NCBI GenBank assembly: GCA_937924905.1
Contig: CALDUK010000001.1
Location: 124,001-188,000, forward strand
DNA length: 64,000 nt
From: an uncultured Paracoccaceae bacterium
GTDB taxonomy: Bacteria; Pseudomonadota; Alphaproteobacteria; Rhodobacterales; Rhodobacteraceae
Direction: 5' to 3'
Part shown: positions 25,501 to 33,301 of the stretch, one piece after another
Layout: the number at the start of each line of letters is the position of its first letter
How positions within the stretch are numbered: position 1 is the stretch's first letter
Program-made: the position numbers and the translations under genes
The notes under the pieces: model-generated
The model's database searches: none
Told to the model about the DNA's origin: nothing
Seen by the model: only the letters and a program-made list of their open reading frames with translations

Positions 25501-26052
25501 GACAGGCACCTCAACGGGTTCGTCAACGCCGGGGATCGTCAGCTCGACCACGCTGTTTGCCAGGCCGGTGCCGGACAAAGTTGTGCCCAAACCGGTCACC
25601 AGCGTGTCAACGCTGGGTGCGGCAATCGCATCGTCACCCGATCCGCCAATCGCAGCGGCCGCGCCGCCTATGCCCAGAATGCCCGCAACGCTGCGAACCG
25701 AAGACGCGCCAAAAACGCTTGATGCGGCCAGTTCACCGGTTCCGGCCGCAACCTCTGCGGTGGCTCCTGCGTCTGCAAAAGACACTTCTGACAATCCAGA
25801 CCCGTCATCAACAAGCAAACGATGTTCGTCGCCATTGGGTAATTCCGTGAAATAGCCATCCAAAATAATTTGTTTGCCGTTCGACAATTCCAAAATCAAA
25901 TCATTCCCGCGACGCGCGGTTGAAACGATTTGATTGCCGTCCAGGTCAACCTGAGTGACCGTTGCAAAATCGTTCGGTAATTCAATTGCTTGGGGCGCAG
26001 TATCCGAAATAAGTGTGGAATCGTTCGTGTCTTTGACAGTAATTGTCGTCAT
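22570..26052 (-). CDS. Large acidic surface/secreted protein with thrombospondin type 3-like calcium repeats
   Basis: A 1160-residue protein with no classical signal peptide, probably exported by a type I system. The N-terminal about 130 residues resemble the prefix domain of BapA-type adhesins, ending in a Gly/Ala-rich stretch (GIGGAAAAIGGSGDD). Asp-rich repeats of the DxDxDGxxD type occur at residues about 224-247, 454-504, 620-645, 820-867 and 1015-1030 (LDTDGDGVADSVDIDDD is representative). Bacterial Ig-like modules lie between them, and a carbohydrate-binding-like segment around 870-1000 contains NGSFDGGADTGWTLSG. The C-terminus lacks RTX nonapeptides but ends in the beta-rich, acidic tail usual for type I substrates. 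The ATG at 26052 with AGGGA upstream is preferred. No secretion genes are adjacent. It is likely a calcium-stabilised adhesin or biofilm protein. Confidence 0.75.
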   Translation of the reverse strand: MTTITVKDTNDSTLISDTAPQAIELPNDFATVTQVDLDGNQIVSTARRGNDLILELSNGKQIILDGYFTELPNGDEHRLLVDDGSGLSEVSFADAGATAEVAAGTGELAASSVFGASSVRSVAGILGIGGAAAAIGGSGDDAIAAPSVDTLVTGLGTTLSGTGLANSVVELTIPGVDEPVEVPVDGNGDWTYTPAAPFENGAVVSATQIGAEGNSAPSAATLQLDTDADGVANTVDIDDDNDGILDVNEPGQFVALNLSALQGDSVTFENGNLILSDYVNGQVQTLANVTVDGQPVSVQAVFVTDVSAQSRQGGDAAGNLILGGRANDAIDPDNPQPVYQAEGGDNVEFNFGQPLVVQFTHETTSFGDFTPQTLGGGDEIRLEAAGGFTVYDPDGQLSIETNENGVLIFTEIAGADIAAEDATWSITTNAPVSTFNVRGNGSSYTPIKISVLNGDTDGDGVIDSLDTDSDGSGVPDNVEAQYNQAYVAPSGLDSDGDGLDDAYDESADQAEGSVGITLADTNEDGTPDVLADVGDEVDNLPFAMDAIFNGVTITGTGLVGANVTLRDAADVVVGTAVVGPDGTWSVTPDDPVFDGAEISALMDEFDPVPGGSAAADVTLVLDTDGDGVADSVDIDDDDDGILDVDETPDMVVLAGVVDGDAINYGVGAFQNSVSFDAGSALASGHGFNFLETTSTAPKTLQFETPIEAPDLVFTGVSGSTRIGRFRVTYSDGSTQDNVEFDVLGMIHPDTDTSSTLTLAEQTYNGEQVAQGNGFQAQGEGTVRFTNLDPDLRVDAISFQTITGPAGYGAAVNIVVPEFPLDVDGDGVINRLDTDSNGDGTGDLLSAQYGHAFVDLLNIDANGDGLDDAFDPSIENGSFDGGADTGWTLSGAARSNVGAFTDAVIINSGSTNADGLAMQTINTIPGQTYVVSFQSLTNGGGADTVSLAARALNGTDEIAQLGVAMNTGDAPVTHELVFEATGTQTTIEFSDTTPVGQNGIDLYLDNVSIDSLGLQSNDIDQDGTIDVYDDVFGLTSANVAALESGVIDFDGEHEAISFDGSGLSLDLTALSNDIFNSVEMVDLGGNGNSLTLNIDDLVDLASSTDQLLINGGATDTVVADSMGQGSFTQTGTTSISGVSYDIYTSGSASLYIEENVNVSFV

Positions 26053-26353
26053 CAGTTCAGTCCCTAGTTCAAGCGGCAAAACTGATAACGGTTTTTATTG
26101 TGAAACAGCCGGTTAAAAATTCGATAATGGGGCTTATGAAGCTGAAATGTGACTAATATTTGTTCACCATAGGAATAATTCAGCCTTTCCGAATACATGT
26201 GATCCAGATCACAATTTGGGGCCAGTCGCGCACAGGGTTTGCCCGGCGATCCTGCTGAGGTCGGCATATGTTTTGGCCTCCGCCTGACCTGAACCACACT
26301 TGCATCACCTTGCCCATAAGTTACCGTTCCGAAACGCCAGAACGGACAATCAG
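26053..26353. other. Divergent intergenic region with CRP-type site
   Basis: This AT-richer stretch separates the calcium-repeat protein gene (leftward) from the aldo/keto reductase gene (rightward). No additional gene was seen. It contains a CRP-like palindrome at 26198-26213 and several TTTTTATT/TAATAT-like runs on the calcium-repeat side that could serve as promoter elements. Confidence 0.6.
26198..26213. promoter_or_regulatory. CRP/FNR-superfamily binding site
   Basis: TGTGATCCAGATCACA is a perfect 7-bp inverted repeat that differs by one base from the ideal CRP site TGTGATCTAGATCACA. It lies about 145 bases upstream of the calcium-repeat protein start and about 140 upstream of the aldo/keto reductase start. 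Which promoter it controls is not decided by the sequence. Confidence 0.7.
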
Positions 26354-27172
26354 ATGACCATCTATTTCCAGAAAACCCATCAACGCGCCTTCGGGACTTA
26401 CCCGTTAACGGGTGACACCGCGCGCAAAGCCATCGATGCCGCCATCCAGACGGGCTACCGCGCCTTCGACACCGCCCAGATGTATGGCAACGAAGCCGAA
26501 ACGGGCGAAACCCTGCACGCCAGCGGCCTGCCCCGCGATGCCTTTTGCATCACGACCAAAGTGCAACCGTCCAACTTCGGCGACGACCGTTTCCTGCCCT
26601 CGGTTGACGCCAGCCTGAAAGCGCTGGGCGTCGATCAGGTTGATGTGCTCTTGCTGCACTGGCCGACACCCGGCGGCGACATCGCGGCATCGCTTCGGCT
26701 GTTGGAACAGGCCCACGCCCGCGGGCTGGCAAAACACATCGGCGTTTCAAACTACACCGTCGCGCTCCTGACCCAGGCGACCCAGATCATCGACACGCCC
26801 CTCGTCACCAATCAGGTCGAATTTCACCCGCTTCTTAATCAGGATAAACTTCTCGCAGGCGCCACCCGGTTGGGCATTCCGCTGTCCTCCTATTGTTCTG
26901 TCGCTCGGGGCGAGATCTTCAAGCATCCGCTCTTCGCCGACCTTGGCCACAGCTACAACAAGACAGCCGCCCAGGTGGCATTGCGCTGGATTTTGCAAAA
27001 GGGCGTCAACGTGAATGTCATGTCGACCAATCCCGACAATATTCGCGCCAATTTCGAGATCACAGATTTCACGCTCAGCCATGTCGATATGGCCCGGATT
27101 GATGCGCTGACGGCCACGAATTTTCGTATCGTGAACAAGGCCCTTGTGCCGTTTGCACCCGCGTTTGACTGA
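26354..27172 (+). CDS. Aldo/keto reductase
   Basis: NAD(P)H-dependent carbonyl reductase of 272 residues with a TIM-barrel fold. The full catalytic tetrad is visible: Asp and Tyr in FDTAQMYGNEAE, Lys in TTKVQP and His in LLLHWPTPGG. The cofactor region includes HIGVSNYTVALL and the late ALRWILQKGVNVNVMSTNPDN. The family resembles 2,5-diketo-gluconate reductases (AKR5-like). No good ribosome site precedes the chosen ATG; an earlier in-frame codon 18 residues upstream is possible but adds an unlike-family extension. It stands alone between the calcium-repeat protein gene and the convergent TRAP operon. The substrate is unknown. Confidence 0.87.
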   Translation: MTIYFQKTHQRAFGTYPLTGDTARKAIDAAIQTGYRAFDTAQMYGNEAETGETLHASGLPRDAFCITTKVQPSNFGDDRFLPSVDASLKALGVDQVDVLLLHWPTPGGDIAASLRLLEQAHARGLAKHIGVSNYTVALLTQATQIIDTPLVTNQVEFHPLLNQDKLLAGATRLGIPLSSYCSVARGEIFKHPLFADLGHSYNKTAAQVALRWILQKGVNVNVMSTNPDNIRANFEITDFTLSHVDMARIDALTATNFRIVNKALVPFAPAFD

Positions 27173-27531
27173 CACGCACGCGAAAACCCCGGATTGACGT
27201 CAATCCGGATCAACAAGCGTTTCACTCGCACCTTCCCCATGCCCTGGCCTGAAACAGGCCGTGGCCGGGAATGCGCCCATATCTGTGGACCCGCCATCTT
27301 TGAAAATGACGCAATCCCCCGGATCGGACAGCAGGGACCACTGGCTTGTCGCCGCAAAACGCCCCTGTGCTATGGTATGCGTGGCCAAACCAAATGGGCG
27401 ATTTGGCCAACAGGGGGAAGTATCGCGGACAAAGACAAACACCGTGTAAACTGACCGTGCGCACGGCGCGACACCCCCGACTTCAACGGCTCGGCGGGCC
27501 GACTGTCAGGCCAATAACCTACGGAAAACGC
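27173..27531. other. Convergent intergenic region
   Basis: Space of 359 bases between the aldo/keto reductase and the last gene of the TRAP operon. Several short open frames exist on both strands, but none has a recognisable product or ribosome site. The only clear structure is the 20-base palindrome at 27189-27208. Confidence 0.55.
27189..27208. repeat. Perfect 20-bp palindrome
   Basis: CCGGATTGACGTCAATCCGG, 16 bases after the aldo/keto reductase stop. As RNA it could fold into an 8-bp stem with a 4-base loop and act as a terminator, but it lacks a T-run. As DNA it is a fully symmetrical protein-binding candidate. Confidence 0.55.
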
Positions 27532-28800
27532 TTAGGAAAATACCAGAACCAGCGATGGCACCAGCGTCAAAACCGCGATCACGAAAATCGCCATGATCAA
27601 AAACGGCAAAACCCCTTTGACCGCATCCTCAAGCGTCGTTTTGGCCAGCACAGACGCGATATTCAGACACAAACCAGCAGGCGGCGTAATCAAGCCAACA
27701 CACAGGTTCACAACAACCAAAACCGAGAAATGCGTCGGGTCAATTCCCAGCGAAACCGCGATTGGGAAAAACACCGGCATCAGCATAACGATGGCTGCAT
27801 TGGTTTCGATGAACATGCCAACCAGCAGAAGTAAGATATTGAGAAATATCAGAAAAACCAGCGGGTCCGAGATATTGTCCAGCACAAAATCCGCAATCGA
27901 TCGCGGGATACCCACATAGGCCATAACCCAGCTAAACGCTTTGGCAGCCGCCACAATCATCATGATCACAGCCGTCGTCCGCGCCGCAGATCCCAGGCTG
28001 TCTACAAAGACGCTCAACGTGATTTTGCGATAGACAAAAACGCCCACCAACAACGCGTAAACCGCTGCAACTACAGCACATTCGGTGATGTTGAACACGC
28101 CCGAACGGATGCCGCCCAAGACAAAAACCGGCAAAAGCAACGCCCAGCTAGCCCCTTTGAACGCCGCCCAGATTTCCCCGCCCGTCGCACGTCCATGCAT
28201 CGGATAACCGCGCTTACGGCTGATATAGCTGACCATCAAAAACATCGTCAGCATGTAGAATAACCCAGGGATCAATCCCGCCAAAAACAGCGTTGTCACC
28301 GATTGATTGGTCAGTGTGGCAACCACAATAAACGGGATCGACGGCGGAATAATCGGGGCCATCACATTGGCCGCGGCCAGCACACCTGCGGAAAAATTCG
28401 CCGGATAGCCCGACTTTTTCATCGCCGGAATCATGATCCGCCCCAAGGCCGAGGTATCGGCCACAGCCGAACCTGAAATGCCTGCAAACATGGCCGAAGA
28501 CAGCACCGCGCTCATCGCCAGACCGCCGCGGAACCGGCCCATAATCGCGTTGGCCAGCGCCAGCAATTTCTCGGTAATCCCCCCCGATGTCATCAAGCTG
28601 CCGGCCAGCACAAAGAACGGGATCGCCAGTAAGGAAAAGCTGTCCAGACCGGTGAAAATGTTCTGCGGGATCACCATCAACGGGATGTTCCCGATCAGCA
28701 TCAAAGACAGGATCGATCCGCAAATGATCGAAAACGCAATCGGCAGTCCGATCAGCATCAACAACAGTGTGGTGCCCAAAAGTGTGGTGACGATAAGCAT
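27532..28800 (-). CDS. dctM: TRAP transporter large permease subunit (DctM)
   Basis: Twelve-helix membrane subunit of a tripartite ATP-independent periplasmic transporter, 422 residues, normal for the family. It drives sodium- or proton-coupled uptake of the ligand supplied by DctP. Typical stretches are FVLAGSLMTSGGITEKLLALA, AMFAGISGSAVADTSALG, ANVMAPIIPPSIPFIV and the C-terminal NLCVGLITPPAGLCLNIAS. It is the last gene of the long leftward operon, 22 bases behind dctQ. Confidence 0.95.
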   Translation of the reverse strand: MLIVTTLLGTTLLLMLIGLPIAFSIICGSILSLMLIGNIPLMVIPQNIFTGLDSFSLLAIPFFVLAGSLMTSGGITEKLLALANAIMGRFRGGLAMSAVLSSAMFAGISGSAVADTSALGRIMIPAMKKSGYPANFSAGVLAAANVMAPIIPPSIPFIVVATLTNQSVTTLFLAGLIPGLFYMLTMFLMVSYISRKRGYPMHGRATGGEIWAAFKGASWALLLPVFVLGGIRSGVFNITECAVVAAVYALLVGVFVYRKITLSVFVDSLGSAARTTAVIMMIVAAAKAFSWVMAYVGIPRSIADFVLDNISDPLVFLIFLNILLLLVGMFIETNAAIVMLMPVFFPIAVSLGIDPTHFSVLVVVNLCVGLITPPAGLCLNIASVLAKTTLEDAVKGVLPFLIMAIFVIAVLTLVPSLVLVFS

Positions 28801-28822
28801 GACGCGTTTGTCCGATCTTTAC

Positions 28823-29359
28823 TTATTCAAACCCGTCCGCCTGCGCGGTCCAGTTGACATTGGTGCGCGAAAATCGCGCCAGCACCAGCATAAGGATCAT
28901 CAACCCCGACCCCAGCCAAAGCGCGGCATAGACATAAATCATCGGCAAATCCATCGCGGCCGACAGCTGCACGGCGTTCATCTGAGCAAAGCCAAACCCG
29001 CTCCAACCCACTATGATTAAAGTGAAAAGCATGAACAGATCGCGAAAAATCAGCAGCCATTTCAGAATGCCGGGGCTGACGCGGTCCAAAAGCACAGTCA
29101 CCGTCACATGCCCGCCGGTTTTGATCACAACGGCCGAGCCGATCAGCGCCATATAGGTCATCATAATCCGCGCCACTTCTTCCGACCAGGACGACGCGTC
29201 GTTCAGAACATAGCGGGAAAAGACCTGCCAGACGGTGACGGCACACATCACAAACAGCATCGATGCGATCACGAAATTCAGCACAACCGCAATCCCGTCC
29301 GAAAGCCGGTCGGCCCAGTTTTTGTCTATCGGTGCGTTCGGCGTGTCTTCTGTCAGCAT
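28823..29359 (-). CDS. dctQ: TRAP transporter small permease subunit (DctQ)
   Basis: Four-helix membrane subunit, 178 residues, that pairs with DctM. The hydrophobic segments begin at VVLNFVIASMLFVMCAVTVWQVFSR; the motif SWSEEVARIMMTYMALIGSA matches the conserved WxEE region of DctQ proteins. It is placed between dctP and dctM as usual. Confidence 0.92.
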   Translation of the reverse strand: MLTEDTPNAPIDKNWADRLSDGIAVVLNFVIASMLFVMCAVTVWQVFSRYVLNDASSWSEEVARIMMTYMALIGSAVVIKTGGHVTVTVLLDRVSPGILKWLLIFRDLFMLFTLIIVGWSGFGFAQMNAVQLSAAMDLPMIYVYAALWLGSGLMILMLVLARFSRTNVNWTAQADGFE

Positions 29360-29429
29360 CAGAGGGTCCGTTTCGTTAGAAAGGGTCCGCCAACGGACAA
29401 TCCGTTGGCAGACGTGTTTTGCGTCAGGC

Positions 29430-30404
29430 CTAGTTCACGGCCTGAACCTTCGCGACCCATTCCTGAAGCTCGGGAAATTCGCGTTCTGCATAGCCGTCCA
29501 AAGCGCCACGGAAGGCGTCGATGTCGACCGGCACAAAGGTCATGCCCTTGCTTTCAAGATCCGCTCGCAGCTCGGCCTCGGTATCGACCATGCGCGCGCT
29601 GGCGTCCTGCATCACCACTTCGGCAGCATCCGTCAGGATGGCTTGCGTTTCTTCCGGCAGACCGTTGAAGTAATCGGCCGAGAAGATCAGCGTCATTGCG
29701 CCAATCACGTGGCTGGTTTCCATCACGTAATCCTGCACTTCATACAGGCTGGCGTTGCGGATCACCTCAAGCGGGTTTTCTTGTCCGTCGATCAGCCCTT
29801 TTTCAAGCGATGTAAAGACTTCGGCAAAGCCCATAGGTACAGGGCTGGCGCCAAGGTTTTCCCAGGTTTCGCGGTACATCTTCAACGGCGGAACACGCAG
29901 TTTCAGACCGGCCAGTTCTTCCAGCGTCTCAGCCGGACGGCTGGCTGACAGATGGCGCGCACCTCGATATGCCGCGCCAAGCAGATGAAAGCCCGATTGT
30001 TCTTCAATGGCGCCAAAAAGTTCTGCGCCCACAGGCCCGAAATAGACCTTGTTGAAGTGGTCCACGTCCCGGATCAGATAGGGAAACGCTTCGATTCCGG
30101 CGATGGTGCCATAGCGATCAAGCGCACCAACGCTTTGCAACACAATCTGGTTCGTGCCAATGCGCAAACCTTCGATGGACTGTGGCCAGTCACCCGTTGT
30201 GCCGCTGGGCGAGATGTTGATTGTAATCGCGCCGTCCGACTTGCTTTCAACTTCGGCTTTGAACGCTTCGGCCACCTGACCCCAGTGGTCTTCGGTGTTG
30301 TAGATATGCGCGAATTGCAGCGTCGCAGGTTCGACTTCGGCAAAGGCCGCTGTTCCGATGCTGAATGCCGCAATCGCAGCCGTTAGGTTGAGTTTCATAA
30401 ACAT
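29430..30404 (-). CDS. dctP: TRAP transporter substrate-binding protein (DctP family)
   Basis: Periplasmic ligand receptor, 324 residues with a signal peptide (FSIGTAAFA). DctP-fold segments are HIYNTEDHWGQVAEAFKAEV, GTTGDWPQSIEGLRIGTNQI, the ligand-arginine region LKLRVPPLKMYRETWENLG, and PVPMGFAEVFTSLEKGLIDGQ followed by ENPLEVI. The arginine in LRVP normally clamps a carboxylate, so the imported molecule is probably an organic acid. The ATG at 30404 is chosen because GGAGGAG lies six bases upstream; a second ATG two codons later is less well spaced. Downstream enzymes suggest the acid is then activated to a CoA ester. Confidence 0.92.
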   Translation of the reverse strand: MFMKLNLTAAIAAFSIGTAAFAEVEPATLQFAHIYNTEDHWGQVAEAFKAEVESKSDGAITINISPSGTTGDWPQSIEGLRIGTNQIVLQSVGALDRYGTIAGIEAFPYLIRDVDHFNKVYFGPVGAELFGAIEEQSGFHLLGAAYRGARHLSASRPAETLEELAGLKLRVPPLKMYRETWENLGASPVPMGFAEVFTSLEKGLIDGQENPLEVIRNASLYEVQDYVMETSHVIGAMTLIFSADYFNGLPEETQAILTDAAEVVMQDASARMVDTEAELRADLESKGMTFVPVDIDAFRGALDGYAEREFPELQEWVAKVQAVN

Positions 30405-30454
30405 TGTTTTCTCCTCCAAGTGTTTACTTATTGCCGTTTGGCACGGTCTTGTTG

Positions 30455-30994
30455 TCAGTCTGTTTCAGCTGGTTCGCCCAGGAATCCCGGGTCATCCAAA
30501 GACAGGACAAGACCTGTCAAAGCCGCGGCATAGCTGTATTGCCGCAGCCCCATGGCCATACCTGTTGCGGTATGGGTAAAACTGGAATTGATGCTGCCAC
30601 CACCCAGGCCACGCGCCCCTCCGGCGCTGGCGGATATGTTGGCAAAATGCACTTCGATACTGGGCCGGCCTGTGTCTTCCAGCGCGTGGCGCACGCCTTC
30701 GCCCACCGTCGTCAGCCCGGCGGGATTGATGATATAGCCGTCAACGCGTTCCGCGCTTTCGTGTATAAATTCCAGGATTTCACCCTGAAAGTTGGACGAA
30801 AACGCTTCGACCTCGACGCCCAGACCTTCGCCGAAGGCGCGGACATATGCCTTCAGATCGTCAAGCGACCCAATCGCGCCGTACACCTTTTTGGATCTGC
30901 GGCCCAGGCTGGACATATTAGGCCCGTCAATGACCGCGATGCGATGCTTGCGCGTGCTTTGCCGGGCAATGGTAACGGTGTTTGTCGTAGACAT
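30455..30994 (-). CDS. Divergent type II 3-dehydroquinate dehydratase homologue
   Basis: Protein of 179 residues with the AroQ flavodoxin-like fold. Recognisable blocks are IAVIDGPNMSSLGRRSKKVYG, with Arg33 and Tyr38 at the catalytic Arg/Tyr positions, YIINPAGLT with Asn90, and SIEVHFANIS with His116. Two substrate-site elements differ: the usual SNHEGE is SNFQGE here, and the usual REPFRHHS loop is replaced by a Gly/Ser-rich sequence at about 121-140. True biosynthetic enzymes are near 145-150 residues. Gene context (TRAP importer, SDRs, CoA-transferase, thiolase) also points to catabolism of another compound, so quinate/shikimate chemistry should not be assumed. Confidence 0.75.
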   Translation of the reverse strand: MSTTNTVTIARQSTRKHRIAVIDGPNMSSLGRRSKKVYGAIGSLDDLKAYVRAFGEGLGVEVEAFSSNFQGEILEFIHESAERVDGYIINPAGLTTVGEGVRHALEDTGRPSIEVHFANISASAGGARGLGGGSINSSFTHTATGMAMGLRQYSYAAALTGLVLSLDDPGFLGEPAETD

Positions 30995-31006
30995 CCGGGG
31001 GTTCCT

Positions 31007-31753
31007 TTAGTTGTAACGAAGACCAGCATCGAGGTTCAGCGTCTGGCCGGTCATGTAGTCGCTTTGGGGCGAGGCCAGGAACATTACGCTGCCGATCATG
31101 TCGTCTGACGATCCTTTGCGTTTAAGCGCCTGCGCCGCGATGATATCGGCCCATTGATCTTCGCGAATGGTTTCGCGCGGCACCTCGGTGACGATGCCAT
31201 GCGGGCTGATCGCGTTGACGTTGATGTTGTCTGGACCAAGCTCGGTCGCCAGCGCGCGGGTCATGCCGATCACCGCCCCTTTTGACGCGATGTAATGGGC
31301 GTAATTCGCCCGCCCCGTGACAACGACCGAGGACGAGATATTGATGATCTTGCCGCTGCCCTGCGCTCGCATCGGCCCGGCGACAGCCTGACAGCACAGG
31401 AACACACCGCGCGCATTGACACCCATCACGGTATCAAATTCCTCGGGCGTGATTTCCGTAAACGCCTTCATCTTAAGGGTCGAAAAGATCGCCGCATTGT
31501 TGACCAGCACATCAATGCGACCAAAGCGGTCCAGCACCTGCTGCGCCATCGCATCGACCGAGGCTTTGTCAGACACATCCGTTTCAATCGCGACGGCTTT
31601 GTCGCCAATCCCGACAGCAACGTTCTGGGCGGCTGTGCCGTTAAGATCGACAATCGCGACCGACCCCCCTGCGGCTGCAAAGGCATGCGCATATTGCCGC
31701 CCGATCCCCTGACCGGCCCCGGTGATGATGATGGTTTTTCCGTCAAACGACAT
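31007..31753 (-). CDS. Short-chain dehydrogenase/reductase (first of two)
   Basis: NAD(P)-dependent classical SDR, 248 residues. Cofactor loop TGAGQGIG, the NNAA-type motif VNNAAIFS, the catalytic Ser region NISSSVVVTG and the active-site Tyr/Lys in YIASK are intact, and the C-terminus MTGQTLNLDAGL matches the family. An Asp after the second strand (AIVDLNG) favours NAD over NADP. It lies 12 bp upstream of the dehydroquinase-like gene and 7 bp behind the second SDR gene. It probably oxidises a hydroxyl on the imported acid or its CoA ester. Confidence 0.9.
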   Translation of the reverse strand: MSFDGKTIIITGAGQGIGRQYAHAFAAAGGSVAIVDLNGTAAQNVAVGIGDKAVAIETDVSDKASVDAMAQQVLDRFGRIDVLVNNAAIFSTLKMKAFTEITPEEFDTVMGVNARGVFLCCQAVAGPMRAQGSGKIINISSSVVVTGRANYAHYIASKGAVIGMTRALATELGPDNINVNAISPHGIVTEVPRETIREDQWADIIAAQALKRKGSSDDMIGSVMFLASPQSDYMTGQTLNLDAGLRYN

Positions 31754-31760
31754 GGCAGTT

Positions 31761-32513
31761 TTATTCCTTTGCAGTGGTCAGCGGGGGCCTGCGCATCGTG
31801 CCCATTCCGCCATCAAGTATCAGGGTGGTGCCGGTGACCGACCGGTTGGCGGGGTCTGCCAGAAACAGAACCGCATTCGAAATCTCGTCGGGGGCCACCA
31901 TCTGGCCCGTGGGCTGGCGCGCTTCGAAACTGCGCCGCTTGGTTGCCGGGTCAGGGTCGCGGGCGGCCAGTTCGGCCATGAATGGCGTGTCGACCGTCGC
32001 GGGCGCGATGCAATTGACGCGAATGCCCTCGTCCACCAGATCCGTCGCCACCGACAGCATCATGGATTGCACGGCCCCCTTGCTGGCCGAATAAAGCGCG
32101 CGTTCGGGAATACCGTTGATCGCGGTGCAAGACGACATCGCAACGACCGAGGCCGCGTCCGATTTGCGTAACCATGGCAAGCTGGCGCGCAGCACCCGCA
32201 TCTGCCCCATGACGTTTATGTCGAATGTCCGGTGCCAGTCTTCTTCGGAACCGGCCTCGACACCGCCGACAAAGCTGACCCCCGCGTTGTTGACCAACAA
32301 GTCCAGCTTGCCCGCGTCGCTTAGAAAGCCATCAATCGCCGCCGTGACCTCGGCCTGATTGCGCACATCGGCAATCAAAGGGCTGACCTCGGCGGGCACG
32401 CCGGTGTCCGTCAAGTCCAGTCCGCCGACCCTATAACCCGCCAACACAAGCGCCGCGCTGACTGATTGGCCGATGCCCGATGCGGCCCCGGTGACAAGTG
32501 CGATCTTGCTCAT
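31761..32513 (-). CDS. Short-chain dehydrogenase/reductase (second of two)
   Basis: Classical SDR of 250 residues with TGAASGIG, VNNAGVSF, the serine region AMSSCTAING and YSASK at the active site; ends VTGTTLILDGGMG. The start at 32513 overlaps the hydrolase stop codon (ATGA), so an upstream in-frame extension is rejected. GLDLTD after the second strand suggests NAD preference. Two SDRs in one catabolic operon imply two oxidation steps or two stereochemical forms of substrate. Confidence 0.9.
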   Translation of the reverse strand: MSKIALVTGAASGIGQSVSAALVLAGYRVGGLDLTDTGVPAEVSPLIADVRNQAEVTAAIDGFLSDAGKLDLLVNNAGVSFVGGVEAGSEEDWHRTFDINVMGQMRVLRASLPWLRKSDAASVVAMSSCTAINGIPERALYSASKGAVQSMMLSVATDLVDEGIRVNCIAPATVDTPFMAELAARDPDPATKRRSFEARQPTGQMVAPDEISNAVLFLADPANRSVTGTTLILDGGMGTMRRPPLTTAKE

Positions 32514-33301
32514 GGTGCAACCTCGCGGATGGTGGTTTCGGCCCGCTGCCAATGGCGCGCCAAAATCGCGAAGACGTCCGATGCATGGGTCAGAACGCCC
32601 ATATGCCCAGCGCCCGCGACGACATCGTGTTGCACGCTTGGGCATTTTCCCAAAAGGCTGTGCGCGATCTTGTCACCGACAGATGGCGGGGTGGATTGAT
32701 CGTTTTCAAAGGAACACACCAAGGTCGGGGGGAAAGGCCCGGGCAAGGCGTCATAGCCCGCAAATTCCGCAAGCGCGGTCCAGCACGCATCAAACCCGGC
32801 AGGCGTCATTGCCGCAATCTTTGACCGCACAAAGTCCACGTCTGATCCGGATGCGTTTTCCCCGAACCAGCGGTTCAGGGTGTCTTCCGTCACTTTGCAC
32901 AGGGTGCCATCGGCGACCGCAGTGGCCCGTTGCCGAAAGGCGTCCAGCCCCGCAAAAGGCGTCGCAATAAGGCTAAGCGATGCGATACGCCCCGGTGCGT
33001 TCTGTGCCAGGCAGGCCACGACAGCACCGCCCAGTGAATGCCCGACCACATGCACCTGTGCGCTGTCGATCTGATCCAGCGCACGCTTGGCATCGGTTAC
33101 AAAATCCTGAAACGACGATGGCGCGGTGTCAGCGGACACGCCATGCGCCCTTTGGTCATAGACGCAAATCTCTTGCGTCGGACCCAATGACGCGATGGCC
33201 GCCCAAGCATCCCCGTCCAGCCCCAGGGAGTGCAGGGCAAGGACGGGGAAATGGTCCGAGGATGGGCGCGACGGGCGCGATAGGGTCCGCAGGTCGACCA
33301 T
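32510..33301 (-). CDS. Alpha/beta hydrolase (first of two)
   Basis: Serine hydrolase of about 263 residues. The nucleophile elbow is GHSLGG, the acid lies in SFENDQSTPP and the histidine in VAGAGHMG, giving a complete triad; the oxyanion loop is LALHSLGLDG. The ATG at 33301 overlaps the CoA-transferase stop (TGATG) and is preferred to a GTG one codon earlier. The family includes enol-lactone and carbon-carbon bond hydrolases, both sensible in this pathway, but specificity is not assignable. Confidence 0.85.
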   Translation of the reverse strand: MVDLRTLSRPSRPSSDHFPVLALHSLGLDGDAWAAIASLGPTQEICVYDQRAHGVSADTAPSSFQDFVTDAKRALDQIDSAQVHVVGHSLGGAVVACLAQNAPGRIASLSLIATPFAGLDAFRQRATAVADGTLCKVTEDTLNRWFGENASGSDVDFVRSKIAAMTPAGFDACWTALAEFAGYDALPGPFPPTLVCSFENDQSTPPSVGDKIAHSLLGKCPSVQHDVVAGAGHMGVLTHASDVFAILARHWQRAETTIREVAP

